The position numbers were made by a program, and so were the translations under genes. From an uncultured Eubacteriales bacterium (GTDB lineage Bacteria > Bacillota > Clostridia > TANB77 > CAG-508): DNA of 40,652 nt. How positions within the stretch are numbered: the first letter of the stretch is position 1; every line of letters begins with the position of its first letter. The notes beneath the pieces were generated by a model. The model saw only the letters and a program-made list of their open reading frames with translations. It did no database searches and was not told where the DNA came from. The DNA is taken from NCBI GenBank assembly GCA_948443845.1, contig CAOJUE010000017.1, positions 1-40,652 on the forward strand, read 5' to 3'. Below, one piece after another: positions 27,109-36,966 of this stretch.

Positions 27109-28985
27109 CCATTTTCCCTTCTATATACAGCTATTTCTTCTTTCACTTCCACAATTTTTTGCACAATGCTTTCTACATCAATGCCATATTTTTGTTCAAT
27201 TTCATCACATTTTCCATGTTTGACAAATTCGTCTGGATACCCGATTTTTACGACTTTTGTATTGATTTTATTTTCAAAAGCAAGACTTTCAATTTCGCTT
27301 CCTAATCCACATTTGATGCTTGCATCTTCCAATGTTGCAACAATTTGTGATTTTTTCATAAATTCCAAAATTGTCGCTTCATCCAAAGGCTTCAAAAATC
27401 TACTATTGATCACACTTACTTCAATTCCTTGCTCCTTCAATCTTTCAGCAGCCAACTGCGCTTTGGCAACAAATTTTCCAATTCCAATCAAACAAATTTC
27501 TTTTCCTCTTTGCAAAACTTCGCATTTTCCCAGTTCCATTTTTTCCTGTTTCTCAAAACGAATTTCCTCTGCGCCCCTTGGATAACGAATTAAAACAGGC
27601 TTTTTCAATTGAATTGCAAATTCCAACATGGATTCCAATTCTGCAAAATCTTTTGGTGCCATAATCGTAAAATTTGGAATGATATTCGTAAATGCCATAT
27701 CAAGCAAACCTTGATGCGTTTCCCCATCTTGCCCCACAATGCCACTTCGGTCCGCACAAATCACAACTGGCAAATTCAGAATCGCAACATCATGCACCAA
27801 TTGGTCGAATGCCCTTTGAATAAACGAAGAATACATTGGCACAACAGGAATCATTCCTGCTTTTGCCAAACCTGCTGCTAAACCAACTGCATGCTGTTCT
27901 GCAATTCCCACGTCAAAAAAGCGGTCTGGAAATTCATTTGCAAATCCTTGCAAACCAGTTCCGTCTGCCATGGCTGCTGTAATAGCCACAATATTGGGAT
28001 TTTCTTGAGCTAAACTAACCAATTTCTCGCCAAATACTTTCGAATAATCAAATTTAGCTTTTCCGATTTTCTCGCCTGTTAATTTATCAAATTTAGAAGT
28101 GCTGTGAAATACATCTGGGCTATCTTCTGCTGGTTTGTAGCCTTTTCCTTTTTTGGTTAAAACATGAATCAAAATCGGTCCTTGTTGATTTTTGGCTATT
28201 TGTAAAATATTTTCTAGTGTTTCTAAATTGTGTCCATCCACTGGTCCTAAATAGCGAAAACCAATGTCTTCAAAATACATTTTCGGAATGACAAATTGCT
28301 TAATTCCACGTTTTGCTCTTTGCACTAATTTGATGACTTTGGGTCCCACTACAGGAATTTTACTAATTGTTCTTTTTCCTTTTGTGTTAAAATTGGTATA
28401 TAAGCCTTTTGTTCTTAGTTTGGAAAGTAGCATAGAAATTCCACCCACGTTTTTGGAAATGCTCATTTCGTTATCATTTAGAATAACCACCATATTCGTA
28501 TTACTGCTTCCGACGTCATTCAAGGCTTCCAATGCCATCCCGCCAGTTAATGCTCCATCGCCAATAACCGCAACAACTTTGCTGTTTTCGCCTTTGATGT
28601 CCCTTGCCCTTGCCATACCTAAAGCAACGGAAATAGAGGTACTACTATGACCTGTGTTGAAACAATCGTAGATACTTTCGGAAATCTTTGGAAATCCCGC
28701 CAAACCATTCATTTGCCTTAATGTATCTAATTTATTTTTTCTGCCAGTTAGCATTTTGTGTACATAGGTTTGATGTCCAACGTCCCAAACAATTTTGTCA
28801 ATTGGTGTATTAAATACAGAATGTAGCGCAATCGTCATTTCCACAACACCTAGATTTGATGCCAAATGTCCGCCTGTATCAGCTACTGTATCAATAATTT
28901 TTTCACGCAATTCTTGGGCTAAAATTTTCTTTTCTTCTAAGTTTAACTTTCGTAAATCTTCTGGATAATTAACTTTTTCTAACAT
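27081..28985 (-). CDS. dxs: 1-deoxy-D-xylulose-5-phosphate synthase
   Basis: First enzyme of the MEP isoprenoid pathway; joins pyruvate and glyceraldehyde 3-phosphate using thiamine diphosphate. 634 aa. N-terminal domain with VWDVGHQTYVHKMLTGR, the cofactor motif VIGDGALTGGMALEALND, then the pyrimidine-binding EQHAVGLAAGLA and DRSGIVGQDGETHQG blocks. Precedes ylmH in the operon; TPP enzymes of this kind often share transcripts with RNA-binding S4 proteins (TlyA-like). Confidence 0.97.
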   Translation of the reverse strand: MLEKVNYPEDLRKLNLEEKKILAQELREKIIDTVADTGGHLASNLGVVEMTIALHSVFNTPIDKIVWDVGHQTYVHKMLTGRKNKLDTLRQMNGLAGFPKISESIYDCFNTGHSSTSISVALGMARARDIKGENSKVVAVIGDGALTGGMALEALNDVGSSNTNMVVILNDNEMSISKNVGGISMLLSKLRTKGLYTNFNTKGKRTISKIPVVGPKVIKLVQRAKRGIKQFVIPKMYFEDIGFRYLGPVDGHNLETLENILQIAKNQQGPILIHVLTKKGKGYKPAEDSPDVFHSTSKFDKLTGEKIGKAKFDYSKVFGEKLVSLAQENPNIVAITAAMADGTGLQGFANEFPDRFFDVGIAEQHAVGLAAGLAKAGMIPVVPMYSSFIQRAFDQLVHDVAILNLPVVICADRSGIVGQDGETHQGLLDMAFTNIIPNFTIMAPKDFAELESMLEFAIQLKKPVLIRYPRGAEEIRFEKQEKMELGKCEVLQRGKEICLIGIGKFVAKAQLAAERLKEQGIEVSVINSRFLKPLDEATILEFMKKSQIVATLEDASIKCGLGSEIESLAFENKINTKVVKIGYPDEFVKHGKCDEIEQKYGIDVESIVQKIVEVKEEIAVYRRENGCLKIVEKK

Positions 28986-28999
28986 TCAAAACTCTCCCT

Positions 29000-29651
29000 T
29001 TATATAACAAAAAACGTAAGCAAACTTGCTATCACAGGAACTGTGATATTATCGGTTCCTTTGGCAGAAATTGCTTCTAAAATCGTTGCTATCGCAGATA
29101 AAATAAGTGATTTTACAACCCACCATTCTGTATTCGAATAGCAAAAAACGCTTAATGTGATAACAAGTGAAATGATAAACATCACGCTGGAACCTGCGAT
29201 TGTTTTTTTAAAGCCAAAGACTGTATATTCCTTGCTTTTGATTGCTTTTCCTGCAATTGCCGCACAACCGTCTCCATACGCCATAATGAAAAATCCGGAC
29301 TAAGCCAATCAGCGGATTTTGGGTCATTCCCCAAGAAAGCACCACAAGTGGAATCAGCGAAAACGCAAAATAGACCGTTCCTAAACCATCTTTTTTTGCT
29401 TCGTCTCGCTCCATTACTTGAATAACTCCCCATTTATAAGATATGTAATTAATGACAACAAATGCAATAGGTGGAATGAGTGCAAATACAATATTGTCAA
29501 AAAATGCCATCGCAATCAGCCACCAATTTGATAGCAAAATATGGATAAATTTTCGGCTGGCTTCTTTATCAAATTTTTCAAAATATTTCGCAGACAACAT
29601 CAAAACGCCGATATAAGTAAAGGAAATAATAATTCCTACTATATTTTTCAT
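29000..29651 (-). CDS. Dolichol/phytol kinase-like membrane protein, one +1 shift at CGG
   Basis: 216 aa if joined, with six or seven membrane helices. It resembles the SEC59/VTE5 polyprenol kinase and CDP-diglyceride synthetase superfamily. Visible motifs are RKFIHI, then MAYGDGCAAIAGK, GFKKTIAGSSVMF and KGTDNITVP. Frame 0 starts at the ATG at 29651 (AAGGAG) and reaches CGG at 29297-29295; skipping C gives LVGFFIMAYGDGCAAI, placing the catalytic YGDG motif in frame. Without the shift the kinase motif would be lost. It likely phosphorylates an isoprenoid alcohol; it is adjacent to dxs, whose pathway makes isoprenoids. Confidence 0.78.
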
Positions 29652-29714
29652 TAATTTTCTCCTTATTCATTTTATTGTATTTTATCATATTGGTTACTGA
29701 AATTGCAAGAAAAA

Positions 29715-29742
29715 ATCCAACTTTTCTTAAGTTGGATCGCTC
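29715..29742 (-). terminator. Terminator after secG
   Basis: 9-bp stem ATCCAACTT with its complement (29715-29723, 29729-29737), followed on the minus strand by TTTTTTC. Confidence 0.85.
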
Positions 29743-29754
29743 TTTCTTCCCTTA

Positions 29755-30003
29755 TTAAATTACATACAAAATATCTAAAACTACTGTCAAAACAACAAAA
29801 ACAACAGTTAACGCAATCGTTGCTCGTTTCATTTTTCCTTCGGTTGTTCGACCTTTATTTTTTTCATAAAAATTATTCGCACCTGCCCCCATAACGGTTC
29901 CTGAGGCTCCGCTATCTTCTTTGGATTGTTTTAAAATGAGTACAACTAAAACAGCACATACGATAAAATCGATTGCAATGATTATATTTCTTACAATTTC
30001 CAT
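29755..30003 (-). CDS. secG: Preprotein translocase subunit SecG
   Basis: Small accessory subunit of the SecYEG channel. 82 aa from the ATG at 30003 (GGAGGAAAG upstream), with two membrane helices (about residues 5-23 and 63-81) and the cytosolic QSKEDSGASGTVMG loop that is typical of SecG. Promoter at 30042-30070. Confidence 0.92.
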   Translation of the reverse strand: MEIVRNIIIAIDFIVCAVLVVLILKQSKEDSGASGTVMGAGANNFYEKNKGRTTEGKMKRATIALTVVFVVLTVVLDILYVI

Positions 30004-30041
30004 TTGACTTCTTTCCTCCACTTTTTTACAAATTATTTTTT

Positions 30042-30070
30042 ATTTTATCACAGTTTTCTTCAAAAAGCAA
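30042..30070 (-). promoter_or_regulatory. Candidate promoter of secG
   Basis: Minus strand: -35 TTGCTT, 17-bp spacer, -10 TAAAAT. Confidence 0.5.
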
Positions 30071-30092
30071 GTGTTTTCTGCGTTTTTTTATA

Positions 30093-30183
30093 TGGCGGAG
30101 AGTGTGGGATTTGAACCCACGGTAGAATATTATCCTACACCAATTTTCGAGACTGGCACCTTAAACCACTCAGACAACTCTCC
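30093..30183 (-). tRNA. tRNA-Ser, anticodon CGA
   Basis: 91 nt including an encoded CCA end. Acceptor stem GGAGAGT/ACTCTCC, anticodon arm CCAGT-CTCGAAA-ATTGG (anticodon CGA, reads UCG), long variable arm GTAG...CTAC, T arm GTGGG-TTCAAAT-CCCAC, discriminator G. Its anticodon loop has the normal seven bases. It lies 11 bases after the LRR gene. Confidence 0.95.
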
Positions 30184-30194
30184 CTATAAACATC

Positions 30195-31727
30195 CTAATC
30201 TTTGCCATCTTCGCTATTTTGCGCTTCTGGCAAATTCAATGTTTTGTTGATACGGAATAATTTCTTGATTTTTTCAATCATAACCTCAATATACGAAACC
30301 AACAAATTTTCCTTAAACAACCCTGTTTTGAAAAATACATGAATTAGTTTTTCATTAAAGTTTTCTGGGCAATAATTATTTTTGCCTGACTTTGGTGTGT
30401 GTGTTTCAAAAAATTCTTTATCACTTAGCAAACAATATTGTGTTTTGTTTTTCTTGATATTTTCCATATCTAATACCAAATCAATATTATACCATTTTCC
30501 ATCTAATTCAATCTGATTCCAATAATGTTTTTTATCATCTTCAGACTCCTTACCAAAAATAATATTAGAATTGATATGAACACAATTTAAACAATCTTGC
30601 AAAAGTTGGCACAATTGAAACGTCGTACAAACACGGTCTGTAATTTCTGGATATTCTTCTGAAATCTCAAATTCTTTGCCAAGATAATGATAAATTTTCA
30701 AAAATTTCTCTGGCTGACTTAAATTTTCTGGCACATTTGCAATCGCACATTCTATTTCTTGACGAATTTCAATATAATCTTCTATATTAAATTTCGTCAC
30801 ACCTTTTTCGTTCGCAAACTCAAAATTTTCAAGTCCCAAGATATGTTTCATCTCTCGAGCATGTTCCGTTGTTAAACACGAAAAATCGAAAAGAATGACA
30901 TGAACATTAGTTTTGATTTTTTGCAATGTTTCGATAAAATCAAAATCTTGCACCATTTCGTTTGCAACAACATCAACTTTTTTCATTTTTCGCCAATTAA
31001 CTTTATTAACAATATCTTCCAAATAATTGATTAAAACAGCAATTTCAGCAATATTTTTTTCTGTTTCGATTTTACAATTTCCAATCCTTGTTTCATCCGA
31101 ATTGATTATATTAATGGCAACATTTCTAGCACATTTGCAATCAATAATATATTTTAATTGATTGGCAAGAATCGCATTGTCAATTAAATCAATTTTTAGA
31201 AGATTTTCTTGATTTTTCAAAAATTTGAAATCAAATTTACAGTTTTTCAAGTTCTTTAGCTTCAAATATTTCAAATTCTTAAATTTCTCCAACACACCAA
31301 TCGACTGATTTCCCATATCCGTATTCGAAAGATTCACCATTTCTACTTGACTTGGCTGAGCAATTCCCGCTAAAAAATCTTGAATATCACAAAAACGAAT
31401 ATCACTTAACGATATTCTTTTTAAGTTAGTACATCTTTTCAAAATGTTGCTACTTGGAAGTTTAACAGCATTTAAAATCAGATTTTCCAAATTTCTCGGT
31501 TTGAAAACATTTTCCAAAACCTTGTCTGAATCAAGTCTAGAATCACCTTCAATAATCAAAGTTTTGACATTGGCGCATAAACTAATAATATTCAATAGTT
31601 CAGAACCTTTATCCAATCCAGTTACTTTCAATTCTTCAATTTCATCTAGTTTGGTTGACATGATTTTATCAAAATTTTCTAGTTTTTTCGTATTTAATTC
31701 AAGTTTTTTAATCGTTTTTTCTTTCAT
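30195..31727 (-). CDS. LRR-like protein with a C-terminal transglutaminase-like domain
   Basis: 510 aa from the ATG at 31727 (AGGAG). Residues about 10-230 hold irregular leucine-rich repeats (LIIEGDSRLDS, NLENLILNAVKL, NLKRISLSD, NLKYLKLKNLKN). The C-terminal part, about 330-450, has the order of a transglutaminase-like cysteine protease: Cys in RVCTTFQLCQLL, His in KKHYWNQIELDGKW and Asp in WYNIDLVLD. It ends in a basic segment, MIEKIKKLFRINK. There is no signal peptide, so it is probably intracellular. Function unknown; LRR plus TGc proteins are found in Clostridia, but their targets are not known. Confidence 0.65.
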   Translation of the reverse strand: MKEKTIKKLELNTKKLENFDKIMSTKLDEIEELKVTGLDKGSELLNIISLCANVKTLIIEGDSRLDSDKVLENVFKPRNLENLILNAVKLPSSNILKRCTNLKRISLSDIRFCDIQDFLAGIAQPSQVEMVNLSNTDMGNQSIGVLEKFKNLKYLKLKNLKNCKFDFKFLKNQENLLKIDLIDNAILANQLKYIIDCKCARNVAINIINSDETRIGNCKIETEKNIAEIAVLINYLEDIVNKVNWRKMKKVDVVANEMVQDFDFIETLQKIKTNVHVILFDFSCLTTEHAREMKHILGLENFEFANEKGVTKFNIEDYIEIRQEIECAIANVPENLSQPEKFLKIYHYLGKEFEISEEYPEITDRVCTTFQLCQLLQDCLNCVHINSNIIFGKESEDDKKHYWNQIELDGKWYNIDLVLDMENIKKNKTQYCLLSDKEFFETHTPKSGKNNYCPENFNEKLIHVFFKTGLFKENLLVSYIEVMIEKIKKLFRINKTLNLPEAQNSEDGKD

Positions 31728-31801
31728 AATTTCTCCTGCCAAAAATTTTCTTCTGTATTTAGAAATATTATATCACTAATTTTAAAAATAGCAAAGCAAA
31801 T

Positions 31802-33593
31802 TTACAATTCTTTTTTAATTTTTTTTGCCAATTCCAAATTAATTCCCTTAACCTCAGCAATTTCCTCGATTGTAGCCTCTTTGATTTTTTTGACACTACC
31901 GAATTTTTTTAACAATTCGGTTCTTTTTTTATCCCCAATCCCCGAAATTTCATCCAATTTGGATTTCGTCATTTCTTTATCACGCACTTTTCTGTGGTAT
32001 TCGATGGCAGTTTTGTGGACTTCGTCTTGCAAATTCGTGATAAATTGAAATAATTTCTCCGAAATTTCAAATTCTTCGCGTTCCTCATTAATCAAGGCCC
32101 TCGTGGAATGCTTATCATCTTTTACCATACCAAAAACGGGAATTTGATTTTCCAATCCATTCTCTTTTAAGGCATTTTTAATCGCACGAATCTGCGTAAT
32201 TCCGCCATCTGCCAAAATTAAATCCGGCAATTTTCCAAAACCCCCATCTGGATTTTCAATCGAATGTTTCAAACGTCTTGAAACCACTTCCTCCATACAT
32301 TTCGGGTCATCTTGACCAACCACTGTTTTGATTTGAAAGCGCCTTGACAAATTCCTTTTAATCACGCCATTTTGTGCCACACACATTCCAGCAACCATAA
32401 AATTTCCAGCAATATTCGAAATATCAAAACTCTCAATTTTGATAGGCAAATCGTCCAATTCTAGCACATCTCTCAATTCGAGCAATAAATCACTTTTATC
32501 CTTTAATTTATTTTCCAGCGTAATCTTGCTGTTCATCTCCGCCATTTCCACAAAACGCAATTTCTCACCCTTTTGAGGACTTTTTAGTTCCACTTTTCTT
32601 CCTGCCTTATCCGAAAGGAACTTCTCAATTGCTTCTTTTTCTTGTAATTCCATTCGCATCATAATTTTACCTGGTAAATCTTTTTTATCAAAATAATATT
32701 GTTTCATAAAGCCAGAAACAATCTCATCTTCGTCCATATCCTTCAAATCATCAAAAAAGTAATGTTCTCTACCAATCATTTTACTGCCACGAATAAAGAA
32801 AATTTCAATACAAACCGTCATTTCATTTTTATGCAAACCAATTACATCAATATTATTTTCTGAAATATTCGATACTTTCTGCTTTTCCGAAACGCGCTCA
32901 ATCGCCTGAATGCGATCTCGAATTTCAGCTGCCTTTTCATAATCTTGACTTTCCGCAAACCCAATCATTTGGCAATTTAATTCATGAATCACGCTATCAA
33001 TTTTGCCTTCCAAAAGAAGCATAATTTGGTCAATCTGCTTATGATATTCCTCTTTTGTCACATACCCCATGCATGGCGCCAAACACTTTTTAATATGATA
33101 ATTCAAACACGCTCGATCCTGATTGCGAAAATTTTTACACTGCCTTACTTGAAATCGTTCCTTAATAAACGCAATCATTTCCTTCGCACTTCCACTACTA
33201 GCATACGGTCCAAAATAGCGCGCACCATCGTTTTGCAGTCTTCTCGTCATAAAAATACTCGGATAATCTGCCTTTATATCTACTCGAATATACGGATACG
33301 TCTTATCATCTTTCAAAAGCACATTAAAACGTGGACGGTATTTTTTAATTAAATTACACTCCAAAATAAGCGCTTCATCCTCACTACTCACAACAATATA
33401 CTCAAAATGGTCAATCAGTGACACCATTTTTTCAATGCGCGCTGTTTTATTCGTCTTGCGAAAATATTGTCTTACACGATTACGCAAAACAACTGCTTTC
33501 CCAACATAAATGACCATATCGTTTTTGTCTTTCATAATATAAACGCCGTGGTTTTGTCGGAAGTTTTTTTAATTCTTCTTCAATGTTGAACAT
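31802..33593 (-). CDS. uvrC: Excinuclease ABC subunit C, one +1 shift at CGG near the N-terminus
   Basis: Nuclease that makes both incisions in nucleotide excision repair. 596 aa if joined, normal length. The ATG at 33593 (AAAGGA) gives MFNIEEELKKLPTKP and then CGG at 33548-33546; skipping C gives PGVYIMKDKND, the near-invariant start of the GIY-YIG domain, with IYVGKAVVLRNRV just after. A UVR domain (about 205-240), the RNase H-like second nuclease (SFDISNIAG, LILADGGITQ) and C-terminal HhH motifs follow. Internal starts after the break would remove the catalytic GVYIM strand. Confidence 0.92.
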
Positions 33594-33701
33594 TTGCTTT
33601 CCTTTACAATAAAATTTCACATCATTTTCACATTTTATTCACATATTGTCCATACTTCTATGTATCGTTTTTGTAATTGGCAGAAATTGCCCCATATCTG
33701 C

Positions 33702-34221
33702 CTATGTTTCGATATAACCAACATAAGGCAAATTTCTGCCAATTTCGTTATAATCAAAACCATAGCCAATGACGAATTTGTTCGGTATCACAAAACCTGT
33801 ATAGTCAATATCAACAGGCACTTCACGTCTCTCTGCTTTATCTGCCAAAACCGCAATTTTGAGAGATTTGGGATGTTTCGTCATCAAATATTCTTTCAAG
33901 TGTTTCAATGTGTGACCTGTATCAATAATATCTTCCACAATCAAGACATCTTTTCCTTCTATGCTGTGGTCCAGATCCTTCTTGATCTTGATTTTCCCGC
34001 GTCGTTTCTGTTCCTGCATAACTGGAGACTTGCATTACTTCTAGCTCAATTGGTGTTTTCATTTTTTTCACTAAATCGACTGTAAAAAACACCGCTCCTT
34101 TCAAAATCGAAATAACCGTCACCGTCTTTCCTTCATAATCATTGTCAATTTCTTTTGCAACTTCAGCAATTCTCTTCTGCAATTCTTCTTCGCTATACAA
34201 AACCTTCACATTTTCCAACAT
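33702..34221 (-). CDS. hpt: Hypoxanthine phosphoribosyltransferase, one +1 shift at CGG
   Basis: Purine salvage enzyme using PRPP. 172 aa if joined. N-terminal SILKGAVFFTVDLVKKM and VSSYAGTETT are in frame 0; at CGG 33999-33997 the C is skipped to give TTGKIKIKKDLD. The PRPP motif VLIVEDIIDTGHTL and the C-terminal FVIGYGFDYNEIGRNLPYVG follow. Neither fragment alone has both the flexible loop and the PRPP motif. It is expected to be an important salvage gene, so decay is unlikely. Confidence 0.92.
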
Positions 34222-34321
34222 TTGATTTTCCCCCTAAAATTACGTTTTTTCGTGCTTAAATTTAATAAATTGTATTATATCATAAATTGGTTATTTTTTT
34301 CAAGGATTTTATATGAATTTT

Positions 34322-34966
34322 TCAAACACTCAAGCTATTTTTATTTTCTTTCTCCAATTGCTTCAAACTTTTAGGCGGAGTTGGCAAGTTTTCAGGCATT
34401 GTTCCGCCATTTTGGGCGATTACTTCTCTGATATTTTTTCCAATGTTATAATGAGTATCATTAGCTTCTTTTTCCGTTTGAATTTGGTCCTTCTTTAATT
34501 TTTGTTCCGTCTGAGAAATTCAGAATAAATTAGCAATTAACTCATCACTTCCCATATTATCTAAAATATCTTCTCGATATCGTAAACCTTTTCTTTTTGC
34601 AATATCAGCCGCCGTTTCCCCATTATATAATCCCCTATATCCTGAATTATGAAACTTATCAAAGTTTTTTACGCCTACACCTTTTGCAGCTTGATTTAGA
34701 GAATAGTTTCCTTTTTTCGTTAAATTTCTTTGAAAAAAACGCTTTTCATCTTCCGTCAAAGAACTATATTCTTTTTCGATGATTTCCTGCTTTCTTGTCT
34801 GAATCGCAAAATACGTCTGCGCATAAGCAATTACTTTTTTTCTAGAATCCCCATTTTGTGCAATTAAATAACAGGCATAGCGAGTTAGTTTGTAATCATG
34901 AATAATCACTTCGGCATTATTCGCACGTTTTGACAACTTCCTGACGTCAAGAAATTGTTCAAACAT
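34322..34966 (-). pseudogene. Remnant of a DinD-like DNA damage-inducible protein gene
   Basis: Blocks match DinD: DYKLTRYACYLIAQNGD, AQTYFAIQTRKQE, NSGYRGLYNGETAADI, and MGSDELIANLF. The normal N-terminal part (about 80 residues) is missing. An in-frame TGA at 34522-34520 interrupts the frame after ANLF; beyond it the family text goes on in the same frame (ISQTEQKLK, GGTMPENLPTPPKS) to 34322. The TGA probably replaces an Arg AGA/CGA. There is no CGG. Most likely a decaying accessory gene. Confidence 0.75.
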
Positions 34967-35070
34967 ATTAATATTACTTCATCTTCCTTTCTTATTTTCG
35001 CAATTATACTACAGTATTTTATCAATTGCAATAGAAAAGCAAAAATTTGTTCTTTTTTATCAAATAAAAA

Positions 35071-35093
35071 GTGCTTGAACAATTATCAAACAC
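35071..35093 (-). terminator. Terminator of the thioesterase gene
   Basis: 8-bp stem with one G-U pair (35071-35078 with 35086-35093) and TTTTTATTT on the minus strand. Confidence 0.65.
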
Positions 35094-35095
35094 TC

Positions 35096-35819
35096 TTAAC
35101 TCAATCGAATAACCGCATGCAACCACTTCTCATCCTCACTCTTAATTACCACAACATGTTCTCCATTTTCCATGCCATAAAACACCTTCACCACATCTCC
35201 GAAGCTTAATTTCCTTTTTATACATCATGCGAATATGGTTTAGTTCCGCATTTTGGTAAACTTCCATTGGCAAAACCTCATTAGCAATATCCATAAAATA
35301 AATATTATGCAAATGCTGATTTACATCAATCAAACTTCGATTCACAACAAAATCCGCAGAACTTGAAAAATGCTTTGGTTCCTCCAACTTCTCCAAATCC
35401 GTTACTTCAAACACACGAAGATTTTCAACTGTATATGCCTCTTCGACTTCAGGAGGAATTCGCGTAATTTTCCCCTTCTCAATATCCAGCAAAACCCACT
35501 TCGAAGTGGCAATTCCTATCACACTTTTATTTTCATCCAAAATTTCAAAATCACGATACGCATACAACTTATCAATTCCACGCGACCACGTTTTAATGCT
35601 AATTTTATCGCCATACGCAGGTCTTTCAAAAATCTCAATCTTCCACCCCAAAAGCACCCAACTCTTTTTCACATTCGGAATATCCCTCAAACCATATCCC
35701 ACCAAATTAGAATGGACGCCACCTGCGTCCTCCAAATACGACAATAGCGCCGTATTCGTCACCTTATTATTGAAAGCAACATCTCTCAATCCTATAAAAA
35801 CTTCATGATAAGCAAACAT
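35096..35819 (-). CDS. Acyl-ACP thioesterase (FatA-like), one +1 shift at CGG
   Basis: Releases fatty acids from acyl carrier protein. 240 aa if joined, with two hot-dog domains. Typical text includes RDVAFNNKVTNTALLSYLEDA, WVLLGWKIEIFERPAYGD and DVNQHLHNIYFMDI, where the catalytic Asn/His lie. CGG at 35201-35199 would otherwise send the frame into a short unrelated tail; skipping C gives KEIKLGDVVKVFYGMENG and a normal C-terminus ending HAVIRLS. It lies 13 bases downstream of the nucleotidyltransferase gene in the same direction, so it may belong to that transcript. Confidence 0.88.
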
Positions 35820-35832
35820 TCTTCTTTCCTTT

Positions 35833-36966
35833 CTAACGAATTCCCAATTTTTGATAAATCTCCTGAATTTTCTTCGTCTCCTCCAAATCCGCTTCCTGAA
35901 TCATTTTAATCGTATCCATTCTATTCTTAACCGTTGTTTCCCTTGAAAAAATATCCTTAACAATTCTAGCCACCCAAGTAACAGGAAGCAAAATCGGAAC
36001 TCTCTTCAAAACAGGATATTTTTCCTTCATCACCTTAAACTCTGGAAAAAACAACCTCACCAAATACGCACCCTTTCCCTGTCTTTCACCAATATGATAA
36101 TTTACATTATTCCTCACACTCGCACCTTCCAAAATAAACTGTTCCTCAGCCGAAAATGCCTCTATTTCCTCATCTCCAAACCAATCATAAGCAATTCTTC
36201 GAATATTTTCCTCAAACTCCTTTGCCCCAAACTCCTCTAACTTTTCATTTATTCTATCCCACTGATAAACCTTCTGATACTTTTCATTCAACAAATAAAT
36301 ATCCAAAACATCTCGTATTTCAATTCCCGTAAACTTAAAATGACGAATCAAATGAATCACCACAAAAACATAACTATCCTCCAAATTCATTCTAACAACA
36401 TTCTTATAATCCTGATACGGCTCACACAACGGCCAAATATCATTAAAATACTCATGTGAAACCTCTCCACCCGGAATTAATTTTCGATGCATTTCAACAA
36501 TAATCCACGGTTTCTTCGTAAAAACCAAATGTTTTTCATGGTCATAAAATTCTTCAAAACCAAGCGACTTCATCATTTTGGATGCCTTCTTAAAATCCCT
36601 CTCATGAATCATCATATCCATATCATGCATCGACCTCATGTAATCTTGAGGATATGCTTCTTTCGTCGTCGCTCCTTTCACCAAAAGCGTCTCAATACCA
36701 GCCTCTTCAAAATGCTCAAAAATCCTCTCCAACTCCACATTCTGATTCGTATCCTTAATAATCTGTCTATTATAATCCTCCAAAATAAGCTGTTTTATCT
36801 TCTCCGACTGACAATTACTTCTCGACCAATCCATCAAAAAATGACTCATTCCATGCTTTCTCGCCAACTCATACAACTTTTCTTCATCAATCGGTCCTTC
36901 CAGCACAATTTCTCGTTCTTCCAAAAATGCTTTTATAATTTTAAGCAGTGCTTTTGCTTCCTCCAT
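35833..36966 (-). CDS. Nucleotidyltransferase-fold protein (NTP_transf_5 type) of the RiPP-like cluster
   Basis: 377 aa. Central nucleotidyltransferase-like motif LLVKGATTKEAYPQ, then RSMHDMDMMIHERDF, which carries the presumed metal-binding acidic residues, and VFTKKPWIIVEMHRK. Proteins of this family are recurrently found in lasso-peptide and other peptide natural-product clusters; their reaction is unknown. It overlaps the ABC exporter gene by 26 bases, so the two are translationally coupled. Confidence 0.75.
   Translation of the reverse strand: MEEAKALLKIIKAFLEEREIVLEGPIDEEKLYELARKHGMSHFLMDWSRSNCQSEKIKQLILEDYNRQIIKDTNQNVELERIFEHFEEAGIETLLVKGATTKEAYPQDYMRSMHDMDMMIHERDFKKASKMMKSLGFEEFYDHEKHLVFTKKPWIIVEMHRKLIPGGEVSHEYFNDIWPLCEPYQDYKNVVRMNLEDSYVFVVIHLIRHFKFTGIEIRDVLDIYLLNEKYQKVYQWDRINEKLEEFGAKEFEENIRRIAYDWFGDEEIEAFSAEEQFILEGASVRNNVNYHIGERQGKGAYLVRLFFPEFKVMKEKYPVLKRVPILLPVTWVARIVKDIFSRETTVKNRMDTIKMIQEADLEETKKIQEIYQKLGIR

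Noticed and set aside
30093..30183. A frameshift-suppressor tRNA
   Set aside because: The only tRNA in the window has a normal seven-base anticodon loop and reads a Ser codon.
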